This document shows positions 25,355 through 37,020 of a stretch of DNA of 64,000 bases, piece by piece. The stretch comes from an uncultured Poribacteria bacterium (GTDB lineage: Bacteria; Poribacteria; WGA-4E; WGA-3G): assembly GCA_951828385.1 (NCBI GenBank), contig OX639973.1:6054845-6118844 (forward strand). The letters are read 5' to 3'. The position numbers and the translations under genes are program-made. Numbering within the stretch: position 1 is the stretch's first letter; the number at the start of each line of letters is the position of its first letter. Under the pieces are notes generated by a model, which did not search any database, had not been told where the DNA came from, and saw nothing but the letters and a program-made list of their open reading frames with translations.

Positions 25355-25924
25355 TTATAGATGCCGCTGAATGTGCTGATAGCTCTGCGCATCTAACTCC
25401 CGATAGTCCGGAATATCGTACCGATTCCCGCGCACATCCGTCACAAAAAGCCGGGCTGGTGGTACCTGTTTGATGTTCTGATTCAACCCACGCACCGAGA
25501 ACGTGATACGCCCGCGTTCCGTTTCAACTTCCCATTCATGAATCCCGAATTGTTCCTTCACGCGATGAATCTTCTGAATCGTCGGTGTGAAATACCGCTT
25601 ATCCAGTTCCTCTTGTAGAATCTTCAGACTTTCCGGGGCAAGTTCCGATGGATTCACAAGGATACCGATTTCAGTATCCTCATCGGCTGCGAGTGAGATG
25701 TAGCCGTCAGGATTGCTGAGTGGCATAAGCCGCCGCACCACTACCCGCAAATAACACGCTTCTCCGTGTATTTCGAGCCGTGGTGTCCCGACTTCAGCGC
25801 GTGTAAATGTTAGATCGGCTGCGTCGAAGTAGCGTGGCGTAAAGTCATCCGATTCAGACAACCCTGGTGTTGGCGTGTCCTTTGTGGGGGTTGTGTTCTG
25901 TTTCTCAGTATTTTCGTTTGCCAT
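25355..25924 (-). CDS. DUF1854 protein (ABC-exporter partner)
   Basis: After a disordered 30-residue start, the protein shows the DUF1854 pattern: YLRVVVRRLMPLSNPDGYISL, LDKRYFTPTIQKIHRVKEQFG, HEWEVETERGRITFSVRG and RLFVTDVRGNRYDIPD. It begins 2 bp after the stop of the ABC exporter gene, so the two form an operon. Database naming links this pair with cyanophycin metabolism, but no cyanophycin gene is visible here. It probably acts in the cytoplasm with the exporter. Confidence 0.88.
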   Translation of the reverse strand: MANENTEKQNTTPTKDTPTPGLSESDDFTPRYFDAADLTFTRAEVGTPRLEIHGEACYLRVVVRRLMPLSNPDGYISLAADEDTEIGILVNPSELAPESLKILQEELDKRYFTPTIQKIHRVKEQFGIHEWEVETERGRITFSVRGLNQNIKQVPPARLFVTDVRGNRYDIPDYRELDAQSYQHIQRHL

Positions 25925-25926
25925 GT

Positions 25927-28251
25927 TTACCTCTCCACGGCTTGTGCTTGCGCACGGACATTGGCAGCTTCCCGCTGTGTTTCTACAAGTTTGTAATAGA
26001 TACCCTTTTTCTCCATAAGTTCCTCATGAGAGCCACATTCAACCCCTTTACCCTTTTCGATGACGAAAAGCCGATCGGCATTTCGGAGCGTTGAAAGCCG
26101 ATGTGCAATCGCAAACGTCGTCCGGTTCTGCACCAATCTGTCAATCGCTTGCTGAATCTTCTTTTCAGTCTCCACATCTACAGACGAGGTGGCTTCGTCA
26201 AGAATCAGGATGCGTGGGTTGTGCAGAATCGCACGCGCAATTGAGATGCGTTGCCGTTCACCACCGGATAAACTGCCACCCCGTTCACCGACTTCGGTAT
26301 CATAACCATCGGGGAACTTGACAATAAATTCATGCGCATTTGCTGCTTTGGCTGCCGCAATAATATCCTCCATAGCGGCATCGGGATGCGCGTAGGCGAT
26401 GTTCTCCGCAATAGTTCCGCTAAACAGATACGGGTCCTGTAGCACGACCCCGATCTGTCCCCGTAAATCCTTGAGGTCAATCTGCTTAATATTCTCGCCA
26501 TCAATTTCTAAACGTCCTGAGTCGGGTGTATAGAACCGGCAGATCAGGTTAATAAGCGTTGACTTCCCTGCTCCAGAATGACCGACGAGTCCAATCATCT
26601 CACCCGGTTGAACGTGAAGATTAATGTCTTTCAATACCGGTTTGTGTGACTCATAACCGAAGGTCATATTGTGAAATCTAACCTCTCCAGTGATATTTGG
26701 CATCGTTTTAAGGGTGCCATCGTCAAACTGTTCGGGTTGCGAGTCTATGACTTCAAAAAGCCGTTCCGCTGCTGTCATCGAACGCGAAGCCCAATTAATC
26801 AGCGGACTCACATACCGCATCGGTTCATAGAACATAGCGAGGTAACCGAGAAAAGCGAACAAGGTACCGAGCTGCATTGGTCCTCCGGTAAGAAGATCAA
26901 GTCCACCGACATACCAAACGATGAGGGTTCCGAACTGGACAGCAAACATCAAAGGCGGATAATATGTTGCCCAGATCATCTCAGCATGCGTCTCATAGTC
27001 GCGTGCATCGATATTCGCATGACCAAACCGGCTGACTTCATCTTTTTGTTGTCCGAAGGCACGAACAACCCGAATCCCAGATACGGAATCATTGACAACA
27101 TCGAAGAGTTTTGAACGCCGCCGGTAGGCACGGTGCCAAAGACTCCGCACTTTCCGCCAGAACCAACTCGCACCCAAGACGATTATCGGAATCGGGATTA
27201 AGATAAAGCACGCCAATTTCCAGTTCATAAAGAAAAGCATACTTCCAATCCCGAAGAACAGAAGCATCTGCACACTGAGAAATGAAAGTCCTTCTAACAT
27301 AAAATCTTGAAGTCTTTCGCTGTCCTCGGTAATGTGCGAGATAACCGTTCCAGTGGTTCGTTTGTCGAAAAATCGGATAGACAAGTTATGAAGATGCTGG
27401 TAGACATGTGCCCGGATGTTTGAAGCGATGCGGAAGGTCAACCAAGCCCCCAGACGTTGTTGAAAAATTGAAAAAATTGCGCCGATAACTCGTATAGCTA
27501 ACAGCATACCTACAGCCACAGATAAAGCGATGGCTAAAGGTTGAATGCCCCTGAATATTTCACCCAGCCACGTCTCTGACGCTTCTGGCACAACGTTAGG
27601 TGTCTCACTCAACAACAAGATATCATCGACAAGGATGCGTGTGAAATACGGAGGCATTAATGTAATGAGTGTTCCAACGATAAGGAACATAGTATACAGG
27701 ATTGCCCTACCGCGATACGGTTTTATGTAGGACAAAATCCGTAACATCACCTTGTGTTTCTTGGTACATGCCGGACAAGGTGAAAACTCGTCTGGTAACA
27801 GGAGTCCGCAGCTTTTACAGGAGTGCTCCTCAGGCTTATAGTCCCAAATCGGTGACTCATCACGTTTACCGTTTCCGAACTCAATCTCGTCGCCGATGAA
27901 TCGCGCGACGAATCCGAACTTTGAAGCACAACCGTTGGAATAGCGAATGAGGTCTACTGTCCCTTCTTGGGTTTCTAATACTAAGAGACCCGCATCTACT
28001 ACCACTTCCGCACGGATACCCAACACACTTTTATAAGGGATATAGTGAAGCACCTCACCCTCACCCGTTACGGTAAATATCGCTGCCTCTGTCAGCACGA
28101 ACCACTCTTCGCCGTAACTGCCTGTTGAACTTATATCGCTTTGGACTGCAAATCGGATCTGTTCTGTTGGGACATTCAGACGTTGGAGCGTCTCTTCCAA
28201 TGAATCGGGCAGCGCGTCAAGCGTACCCGTTGGTGTCTCTGCAGTTGCCAT
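25927..28251 (-). CDS. ABC exporter (permease-ATPase fusion) with N-terminal domain and zinc ribbon
   Basis: The 774-residue protein has an unusual front of about 175 residues: a beta-rich domain (VLTEAAIFTVTGEGEVLHYIPYK) and a zinc ribbon (CKSCGLLLPDEFSPCPAC). Six transmembrane helices follow, then the ATPase: Walker A GHSGAGKSTL, signature LSGGERQRISIARA, Walker B ILILDEATSS, H-loop AHRLST. The architecture matches exporters that pair with DUF1854 proteins, encoded next door. It should work as a homodimer in the inner membrane. The substrate is unknown. Confidence 0.92.
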   Translation of the reverse strand: MATAETPTGTLDALPDSLEETLQRLNVPTEQIRFAVQSDISSTGSYGEEWFVLTEAAIFTVTGEGEVLHYIPYKSVLGIRAEVVVDAGLLVLETQEGTVDLIRYSNGCASKFGFVARFIGDEIEFGNGKRDESPIWDYKPEEHSCKSCGLLLPDEFSPCPACTKKHKVMLRILSYIKPYRGRAILYTMFLIVGTLITLMPPYFTRILVDDILLLSETPNVVPEASETWLGEIFRGIQPLAIALSVAVGMLLAIRVIGAIFSIFQQRLGAWLTFRIASNIRAHVYQHLHNLSIRFFDKRTTGTVISHITEDSERLQDFMLEGLSFLSVQMLLFFGIGSMLFFMNWKLACFILIPIPIIVLGASWFWRKVRSLWHRAYRRRSKLFDVVNDSVSGIRVVRAFGQQKDEVSRFGHANIDARDYETHAEMIWATYYPPLMFAVQFGTLIVWYVGGLDLLTGGPMQLGTLFAFLGYLAMFYEPMRYVSPLINWASRSMTAAERLFEVIDSQPEQFDDGTLKTMPNITGEVRFHNMTFGYESHKPVLKDINLHVQPGEMIGLVGHSGAGKSTLINLICRFYTPDSGRLEIDGENIKQIDLKDLRGQIGVVLQDPYLFSGTIAENIAYAHPDAAMEDIIAAAKAANAHEFIVKFPDGYDTEVGERGGSLSGGERQRISIARAILHNPRILILDEATSSVDVETEKKIQQAIDRLVQNRTTFAIAHRLSTLRNADRLFVIEKGKGVECGSHEELMEKKGIYYKLVETQREAANVRAQAQAVER

Positions 28252-28272
28252 ACCTTCTTTGTTCCCCCGTAC

Positions 28273-28494
28273 TTACTTTCCGGGTGTACGTTCATCCGGA
28301 TATTTCCAAAGCACTTTGCGATCAATAGACTTCCAACGCCTTGAATCAACACGTTGGACAGCATATATCTTCCGACCACACTTGCACCGTATATCGTGAA
28401 CATGCCCATTTGAGCAGGTCTGTTTCATAACAAAATTAACGCTCTCTTGATGCACGCGATAGCCGTGCCTGCACGCATAACAAACCAAATACAT
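28273..28494 (-). CDS. Small zinc-ribbon protein
   Basis: Start ATG at 28494, 7 nt after ATAGGTG; a GTG at 28501-28503 is possible. About 73 residues with two Cys pairs, YLVCYACRHGYRV and CKCGRKIYAV, plus CSNGH between them, consistent with one or two zinc knuckles. The C-terminus is basic and rich in Trp/Arg (DSRRWKSIDRKVLWKYPDER). It lies between the enolase-superfamily gene and the ABC exporter on the same strand. No function known. Confidence 0.55.
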   Translation of the reverse strand: MYLVCYACRHGYRVHQESVNFVMKQTCSNGHVHDIRCKCGRKIYAVQRVDSRRWKSIDRKVLWKYPDERTPGK

Positions 28495-28583
28495 CACAAA
28501 CACCTATATCTACTGCATTTCCTGCCAACACATAATACTCTTTAACCCATTTTTCGCAGTACAATTCAGTTGAATAACATTTT

Positions 28584-29702
28584 TCAAACCACAACCGAAT
28601 GCTTCTCCAAAACTGCGTCATTCAATTCAATACCGAGTCCGGGTCTCGTTGATGGAATGATGTACCCGTCTTCCCACTGCAACGGCTCCTTGAGAATATC
28701 GGCATGAAAGCCGTCCCATGTATGGATACCTTCCTGAATCAGGAAATTCGGGCTACAGACATCCAACTGGATATTCGCCGCACCGCCAATGGGACCGCCG
28801 TACAGGTGTGGTGCGATCTGCGCATAGTGTGCCTCACCCATAGATGCAATCTTCTTCGCTTCAAGGATACCCCCTGTGATCGTCAAATCCATCTGCAAAA
28901 TAGAAGCCGCCTGTTGTTCGAGTAAATCCGCAAACTCATATTTCGTCAGCAACCTTTCGCCAGTCGCAATCGGGATACTCGTTGACTGGGCAACGCGTGC
29001 CATCTCCTTGATATTCTCTGGCGGTATGGGTTCCTCAAACCAGAGCGGATCATACTGTTCGACGCGTTTCGCGAAACGGATTGCGCTGTTTGTGTTGAAC
29101 TGCCCGTGTGTCCCAATCAGAATGTCACACTTATCACCAACGGCATCCCGAATGCCTCGGATAACACTCTCTGCGTAATTGAGTGTCTCTAATCTATCAG
29201 CAGTGCCAGCATCAACGGGGTCAAACTTGACGGCGGTAAAGCCTTTCTCGACGTAAGAGAGCGCGAGTTCGCCGGTCTTTTCTGGAGAATCGCCGCGCCG
29301 CCATGGCAGGAGATAGGAATAGGCGCGCAATTTCTCATGGAACATGCCACCTAACAGATTGTAGATCGGCTGATTCAACGCCTTCCCGACAATATCCCAA
29401 CACGCCATCTCAATCGCACTCATCGCGGGTGTCGTCAGCGGGCCGGAGTGCCGTACACAGGGACCTTCATAAAGCGTTGACCAGATTCTTTCAATCCGAA
29501 ACGGATCCGCCCCAATCAGGAAACGTTCGCCCCAATCCTTGATGAGTTCAACGACAACATGATTGAGTTGCGTATGATAGGTACATTCACCTACACCCTC
29601 AATGCCGTCATCGGTGACCAGCTTGACAAAAATCCAGCGTCTGCCGCCCCAATGCGGTGGCGGTACATCAACGAGATACGTTTTTACATCAACAATCTTC
29701 AT
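28584..29702 (-). CDS. Enolase-superfamily dehydratase (mandelate racemase/muconate lactonizing type)
   Basis: I use the ATG at 29702 (MKIVDVKTYLVDVPPPHWGG), preceded by GCAAGGAAAATTAAAA; a longer frame has no ribosome-binding site. Family residues are GFTAVKFDP (base Lys), WFEEPIPPEN and IATGERLLTKYEF (metal-binding acids), and IAPHLYGGPIG (catalytic His). The V-K-F-D-P stretch and His-in-APHLYGG resemble galactonate dehydratases, so an acid-sugar dehydratase is most likely. The length of 372 residues is normal. It needs Mg2+. No sugar-acid kinase or aldolase gene is adjacent. Confidence 0.88.
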   Translation of the reverse strand: MKIVDVKTYLVDVPPPHWGGRRWIFVKLVTDDGIEGVGECTYHTQLNHVVVELIKDWGERFLIGADPFRIERIWSTLYEGPCVRHSGPLTTPAMSAIEMACWDIVGKALNQPIYNLLGGMFHEKLRAYSYLLPWRRGDSPEKTGELALSYVEKGFTAVKFDPVDAGTADRLETLNYAESVIRGIRDAVGDKCDILIGTHGQFNTNSAIRFAKRVEQYDPLWFEEPIPPENIKEMARVAQSTSIPIATGERLLTKYEFADLLEQQAASILQMDLTITGGILEAKKIASMGEAHYAQIAPHLYGGPIGGAANIQLDVCSPNFLIQEGIHTWDGFHADILKEPLQWEDGYIIPSTRPGLGIELNDAVLEKHSVVV

Positions 29703-29705
29703 TTT

Positions 29706-29822
29706 TTTAATTTTCCTTGCGGAGTAACGATGTGGATTTGGTATTAGCGTGCCTTTCAAAAAATCCGTCCTCCACTACGTTACGGACTACGGTTTTCTGG
29801 CGGATAGAAGTGAAGAATCGCA
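29706..29822 (-). repeat. Dispersed intergenic repeat, copy 2
   Basis: This block is similar to 25212-25325 and again directly upstream of a minus-strand start codon. The shared parts are the CCTTGCGG leader end, CCTCCACTACGTTACGGACT and GCGGATAGAAG. It shows no coding signal. Confidence 0.6.
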
Positions 29823-29833
29823 ATCAGAAAACA

Positions 29834-32065
29834 TCACGGATTCCACCAATACGTCACTTTACCAACCAAAGTTGTGTCGAGCAACCCGGATGTCATGCTG
29901 TCTGTTCCATACGTCTGATTGAAGACTAAGTAAAAGTCGCTGCCGGGTTGGTAGATATAGTTGACTAAGAAATTCGTGGTAATCAGGTTCCGATCGCTGT
30001 TCCATTGTACGTAGAGTTTCGTAAAAAGGTCCGTAGAGAAAGAATAACCGACGCGCCCGCCAAAAACGTTGGTGTCAAACGCACCTTGCGGCAGCGTGAC
30101 TCGGTTAAACTCGTATCTCGGTTCCAAACTAAAACGCCCAGTGAGTCGGAGGTCGAGCCGGATGTCAAATCCTCGGCGGGTACCGTTGTAGAAATCCCCA
30201 ATATTGAACCCCACGCGTCCATTGAAAACGTTGCCTTCAGCATTGAGCATGAGGCTATAGTTATTGTAAGTGTATTCACCCTGCGGAATGATAATCCCTT
30301 CTCGAATTTCAAAGTCTTCAGTGAGGTTCTCAAAGTTTCTATAGATGCGGATACCCCCCCAACCGTTGGTTTCCAATTCAAGCCATGTGCTCCAGATAAA
30401 AGTTCGCGTCTCTAATTGATTATCGGAATTCAGCACAATATCGATCTCCGGCCCGATCCACATCCGGCGGAGACCGTACCAATGAAGATAAGGGGTTCCG
30501 CGTAGTTCGCCTCGGAACCAACGTGATCCAGTGCGATACACGTAACCGACTTCAGGGTTAAAATCCTCACCGATGTCTGTGTAGGAGGCGTTTACTCGCG
30601 CGACTGCACTTTGCCAATTTCCGCCGAAATACAACGCGTTTCGGTTTCCTATAGCGGTTTCACTGGATGAGATATTGTTTCCGTTGATAAGGTCATCCTG
30701 AATTTCGCTCGGTTCAAAGGTACGTGCCCAGAGTCCGCGAAAGTTCATCCTGTCGGTGGGACGGTAGATAAAATCGACACCTGTCGCGCGATTGTATCCA
30801 TCGGGTCCTTGCTTGTTAATCGCAATCATACCGAGGCTCGACCCAGTAAAAAGATCGCGCTTGATACGCAACACCGAGTAGTTTGTCCTGTCAACATCAA
30901 CTGCGTCTAAATCTTCTGTAGTGTCGGCTGCATACTTATCCGTGAAAACATTCAGTCCCCCTACCCCGAAGCCGCCTACTTTACCCGTAACTTTTCCACC
31001 TCCCAGAATCGGGATGGCGTGCCCTTCTTCAATACCGATCCGGCGACTATAGAAAAGCAAGAGCGGTGGCGGCGCATTGAAACTCGTACGTGGAACGCCA
31101 AAATCGAATAAGCCCGCGCCCTCTAAGAAAAATTGACGTTTTTCCGGAAAAAAGAGGCTAAACCGTGTTAAATTCGCTTGTTCCTGGTCTGCTTCAACTT
31201 GTGCAAAGTCTGTGTTGACGGTGAGATCGGCGGTCAGATTTGAGGTGACGCTCACCTTCATATCTGCCCCGAAGTCAAGCACACCGATTGTGCCTTCTTC
31301 TTCTGTCCGGGCGACACCGGGGAGGAGATACGGTAGAAACTCGATGTTGCGGCGGTGTGAGATGCCAGATAAACCGGTTAAGGTCCCTAAGTGCGTCGTC
31401 CGATAACGCGCCAGGAAGGTATAGGCTGCTGGCACGGGGGCCCACGTGCCTTCTTCTTGGTTTTTCTGGATGGTGCGTCCAAGATTCAAACCCCATGTTA
31501 ACGCCTCTTCACCTTTGAACCGGAGTTGACTGAACGGAATCGCAATTTCTGTAGTCCAATTATCGCCATTAATTTTCGATCGAGCGTCCCAAACCGCGTT
31601 CCAGTTCTCGTTTCGACTGTCGCCGCTGTCCATGAGTGCCACATCTTCTCGCGCACCCAACGGATTGACACGAAAAAAGAAACCACTCCGCCGGTCATTA
31701 TAAGTATCCAATAGCACAAAGACGTTGTCTTGGTCCCACATCTCTGCATCACGGCGCATCTTATTGGCAATAATCTTAGAGCGGTCAGGTTCGCTGCAGA
31801 CAAAACCGAAGTAGATGTGTTTGTCATCATAAAGTATCCGAACCTCTGTCGCTTCTGTTAAAGGGGCACCCGCATCGGGTTCAAATTGAATAAATTGACG
31901 GATAGGCGTTGCGTTTTGCCAATCGGATTCTGTCAGTTCCCCGTCAATCTCAACGCTCTCATAAGTCCGGTAGGCTTCTGCTTGAAGTGCCTCAGTTTCG
32001 GCATGGACACCAACACCGATAGAAAAGAGGAGTAGCATTGATAGCCATCTACATAGATAATCCAT
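29834..32065 (-). CDS. DUF5916 outer-membrane protein with CBM9-like N-terminal domain
   Basis: The likely start is ATG 32065 (MDYLCRWLSMLLLFSIGVGVHA), though its ribosome-binding site is unclear; GGGAGG lies 24 nt upstream. After the signal peptide comes a CBM9-like domain (YESVEIDGELTESDW, VRILYDDKHIYFGFVC). Next is the DUF5916 barrel, with long amphipathic strands to the end and a final aromatic segment (GKVTYWWNP) typical of outer-membrane barrels. Family members accompany peptidases and glycan-use genes, but their function is unproven. The length of about 743 residues is normal. Confidence 0.88.
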   Translation of the reverse strand: MDYLCRWLSMLLLFSIGVGVHAETEALQAEAYRTYESVEIDGELTESDWQNATPIRQFIQFEPDAGAPLTEATEVRILYDDKHIYFGFVCSEPDRSKIIANKMRRDAEMWDQDNVFVLLDTYNDRRSGFFFRVNPLGAREDVALMDSGDSRNENWNAVWDARSKINGDNWTTEIAIPFSQLRFKGEEALTWGLNLGRTIQKNQEEGTWAPVPAAYTFLARYRTTHLGTLTGLSGISHRRNIEFLPYLLPGVARTEEEGTIGVLDFGADMKVSVTSNLTADLTVNTDFAQVEADQEQANLTRFSLFFPEKRQFFLEGAGLFDFGVPRTSFNAPPPLLLFYSRRIGIEEGHAIPILGGGKVTGKVGGFGVGGLNVFTDKYAADTTEDLDAVDVDRTNYSVLRIKRDLFTGSSLGMIAINKQGPDGYNRATGVDFIYRPTDRMNFRGLWARTFEPSEIQDDLINGNNISSSETAIGNRNALYFGGNWQSAVARVNASYTDIGEDFNPEVGYVYRTGSRWFRGELRGTPYLHWYGLRRMWIGPEIDIVLNSDNQLETRTFIWSTWLELETNGWGGIRIYRNFENLTEDFEIREGIIIPQGEYTYNNYSLMLNAEGNVFNGRVGFNIGDFYNGTRRGFDIRLDLRLTGRFSLEPRYEFNRVTLPQGAFDTNVFGGRVGYSFSTDLFTKLYVQWNSDRNLITTNFLVNYIYQPGSDFYLVFNQTYGTDSMTSGLLDTTLVGKVTYWWNP

Positions 32066-34621
<2,556 letters not shown>

Positions 34622-34634
34622 TCTCGGCGAAGTA

Positions 34635-34672
34635 GGGCAGTGGCGCGTGGAACCCTCACGCTGCCGCTGCCC
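34635..34672 (+). terminator. GC-rich hairpin after katG
   Basis: GGGCAGTGGCGCGTG and CACGCTGCCGCTGCCC pair almost completely around a 7-nt loop, 13 bp after the katG stop. There is no T tract, so it may be Rho-assisted or protect the 3' end. Confidence 0.5.
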
Positions 34673-34801
34673 CCATTCACTAAAACACTCCTCTGACTCC
34701 TGACAACTGAATACCGACCGCAAATCTTATTGATTTCCTTCCGAAAGTGTGGGAAAATGCAGGAAACATTCCAACCCCAACGTTTTGCAAACCGGAGAAC
34801 C

Positions 34802-36115
34802 ATGAAAAACGATAAGAAAACAATCTTCGGGTGGTGCATGTACGACTGGGCGAATTCAGCCTACATAACCACCGTGATCGCCGCCATATTGCCGAATTAC
34901 TTTGCCAAAGCCATTGTAGGCGAAGCCGGTGTTGACTTCCTTGGCATGAATGTGAGTGCAACGGCATTATGGGGATTCATGTTAGGGGGCGCCGCGTTTC
35001 TCGTTTTCCTCTTTGCACCTGTACTGGGCGCGATTGCCGATTTCTCTTCAGCGAAAAAGAGGTTTCTTATCGGTTTCGCATATATGGGTAGTCTTTTCGC
35101 AATGATGCTCTATTTTTGTAAATCCGGCGATGTAACGTTGACAATCGTGCTATTTCTCGGTTCACAAGTTTGCTTTGTCGCAGGCAACGTCTTCTATGAC
35201 GCATTTTTACCGCAGATCGCCTCTGAGGACAAAATGGATGCCGTTTCTGCCAAGGGCTATGCATTCGGATACATCGGAGGGTCGCTCCAATTTGCGATCG
35301 CACTTGGACTCGTCGCCATGCAAAAGACACCAGAGAACCAAGCAATGGCAGCACGCATCGGGATGGCGATGACAGGACTCTGGTGGGCAGGGTGGACGCT
35401 GTTCACTATGAAGTACCTGAAAGAGGAAAGAACACCGCACGAACTTCCAGACAAATACCACAATCAACCGAAAACTTTAGCCTATCTTGCCGTTGGCATC
35501 AGCAGGACGATCGCAACCGCGAAAAGGGTCGGACGCTTTAAACACCTCACCCTCTTTCTCATTGCTTACATGGTTTACAATGATGGCATCCACACAGTTA
35601 CCAGCATGGCGACAATTTACGGCACCGAAGAACTAAAACTCACGACAACCGCACTGATGGTAACACTTTTGCTTGTCCAGGTCGTTGCGATTGCTGGAGC
35701 GTTGATCTTCAGTCGGCTCGCAAATCGCATCGGTGCCAAACGCTCCGTGATGTTTGCCTTAGTTCTGTGGAGTGGTGTTGTCACCTATGGCTATTTCATC
35801 CATACCGCAACGGAATTTTTTGTTTTGGGTGTCGTTGTCGGTGTTGTACTCGGTGGAACACAGGCGTTGAGTCGCTCCTTGTATGGCGCGATGATTCCAG
35901 AAGAAGCAAGCGCAGAGTTTTACGGATTCTATTCTATCTTTAGCAAATTTTCGTCCATTTGGGGACCTACGACGTTTGGCGTTATCAAACAGGTCACCGG
36001 TAGCGCACGTCTTGCTATCATCTCATTAATGGTTTTCTTTATTGCCGGGTTAGTGCTGTTAGGGTTTGTCGATGAAACAAAGGCGAAGGCAGATAAGGAT
36101 AAGTTTGCATTCTAA
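34802..36115 (+). CDS. MFS transporter, UMF1/Atg22-like family
   Basis: ATG 34802 follows CCGGAGAA; upstream in-frame codons are leader. The N-terminus IFGWCMYDWANSAYITTVIAAILPNYF is diagnostic of the UMF1 group of major facilitators. About twelve transmembrane helices follow, with VVLGGTQALSRSLYGAMIP between helices 10 and 11, a second family mark. The substrate is unknown; homologues are often guessed to move amino acids or nucleosides. At 437 residues it is full length. Confidence 0.9.
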   Translation: MKNDKKTIFGWCMYDWANSAYITTVIAAILPNYFAKAIVGEAGVDFLGMNVSATALWGFMLGGAAFLVFLFAPVLGAIADFSSAKKRFLIGFAYMGSLFAMMLYFCKSGDVTLTIVLFLGSQVCFVAGNVFYDAFLPQIASEDKMDAVSAKGYAFGYIGGSLQFAIALGLVAMQKTPENQAMAARIGMAMTGLWWAGWTLFTMKYLKEERTPHELPDKYHNQPKTLAYLAVGISRTIATAKRVGRFKHLTLFLIAYMVYNDGIHTVTSMATIYGTEELKLTTTALMVTLLLVQVVAIAGALIFSRLANRIGAKRSVMFALVLWSGVVTYGYFIHTATEFFVLGVVVGVVLGGTQALSRSLYGAMIPEEASAEFYGFYSIFSKFSSIWGPTTFGVIKQVTGSARLAIISLMVFFIAGLVLLGFVDETKAKADKDKFAF

Positions 36116-36393
36116 CAGGTTTGGAACCCCGCCGAATTCTCCTATGTAGTCGCAGAATAGTAGTATTAACCGAAGCGTTCTATTGCTGCTGTATACCTAT
36201 ATTTTCCCTAAGTCCCACTTTGTAAGAAAATATCGCCTATTTTTGCGGAAAAACGAGAAAAAAGGAAAAATTTCTTAAAAATTCTGCAAGCAGCCCTTAA
36301 CTTTTTCCGTTTCATCTCTATAATTAAGATAACGGGCATTTCATGGATGATGAATTGCTATTTTCAACTTTCCTAAGAAAAAGGAGAAAACAG

Positions 36394-36777
36394 ATGGCAA
36401 CTACAATTCGCTTAAAAGGTGGCGTTGTAATTTTGGAACCGAATGGGAAGATAATTGGAACCGCAGTATCGGAATTGCGAGAGAAACTCGCTTCGCAGTT
36501 AGAAGCCTCCGATGCAGCATGTATTCTCATCAATTTCGAGCATGTTAACCAAATGGACAGCTCCGGACTCGGCATGCTGGTCAATACGCATGCCGTCGCA
36601 GCACGGAAGAAAAGCCGCATCGGGATTATCAATGTTGAGAAAAAAATCAGGAACCTGCTCGTCCTCAGCCGGCTCATTAGCCTCTTTGAACATTTTGATA
36701 CGGAGACGGCTGCAATTGCGGCATTCAACCGTCAGCAGCGGACCTTTCCTATAAAACTGAAGAAATCAACGCTGTGA
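36394..36777 (+). CDS. STAS-domain protein (anti-sigma factor antagonist-like)
   Basis: AAAGGAGAAA precedes ATG 36394. The domain carries the phospho-serine site in VNQMDSSGLGMLVN and ends with SLFEHFDTETAAIAAF, as in the SpoIIAA/RsbV family. It is a paralogue of the protein at 23516 with an extra basic tail (QQRTFPIKLKKSTL). It has no kinase or phosphatase neighbour. The AT-rich 278-bp region upstream holds TATAATTAAGAT near 36320, a plausible promoter -10. Confidence 0.88.
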   Translation: MATTIRLKGGVVILEPNGKIIGTAVSELREKLASQLEASDAACILINFEHVNQMDSSGLGMLVNTHAVAARKKSRIGIINVEKKIRNLLVLSRLISLFEHFDTETAAIAAFNRQQRTFPIKLKKSTL

Positions 36778-36831
36778 GATTCATAATTTCTCAAAGGAGG
36801 CTAAAAGATGGAATCTACGAAATATCGCTAA

Positions 36832-37020
36832 GTGCTACTCATGCACCTTTTAGCCATATTTGGATTATCCCTAATATGTGGGTATTCGGCATTGGGACCA
36901 AAAAAAATTGAACGTCCCCAAGTTCCGCCTAATTTTCCATACGCTATCGTGGCAAAACCGATAATTATTGTTTGGTGCGTTTCCGAAGCGCGCCTACACA
37001 TACGTAACTTAATTCGCTAA
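36832..37020 (+). CDS. Possible short lipoprotein, weakly supported
   Basis: A good ribosome-binding site (AAAGGAGG) serves ATG 36808, but that frame ends after seven codons (ESTKYR then TAA). The same frame goes on from GTG 36832 with LLMHLLAIFGLSLICGYSALG, which looks like a signal peptide with a lipobox Cys. This is either a leader peptide coupled through TAAGTG or a gene broken by a stop. The 3' end overlaps the tonB-like gene on the other strand by 12 bp. Confidence 0.3.
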   Translation: MLLMHLLAIFGLSLICGYSALGPKKIERPQVPPNFPYAIVAKPIIIVWCVSEARLHIRNLIR

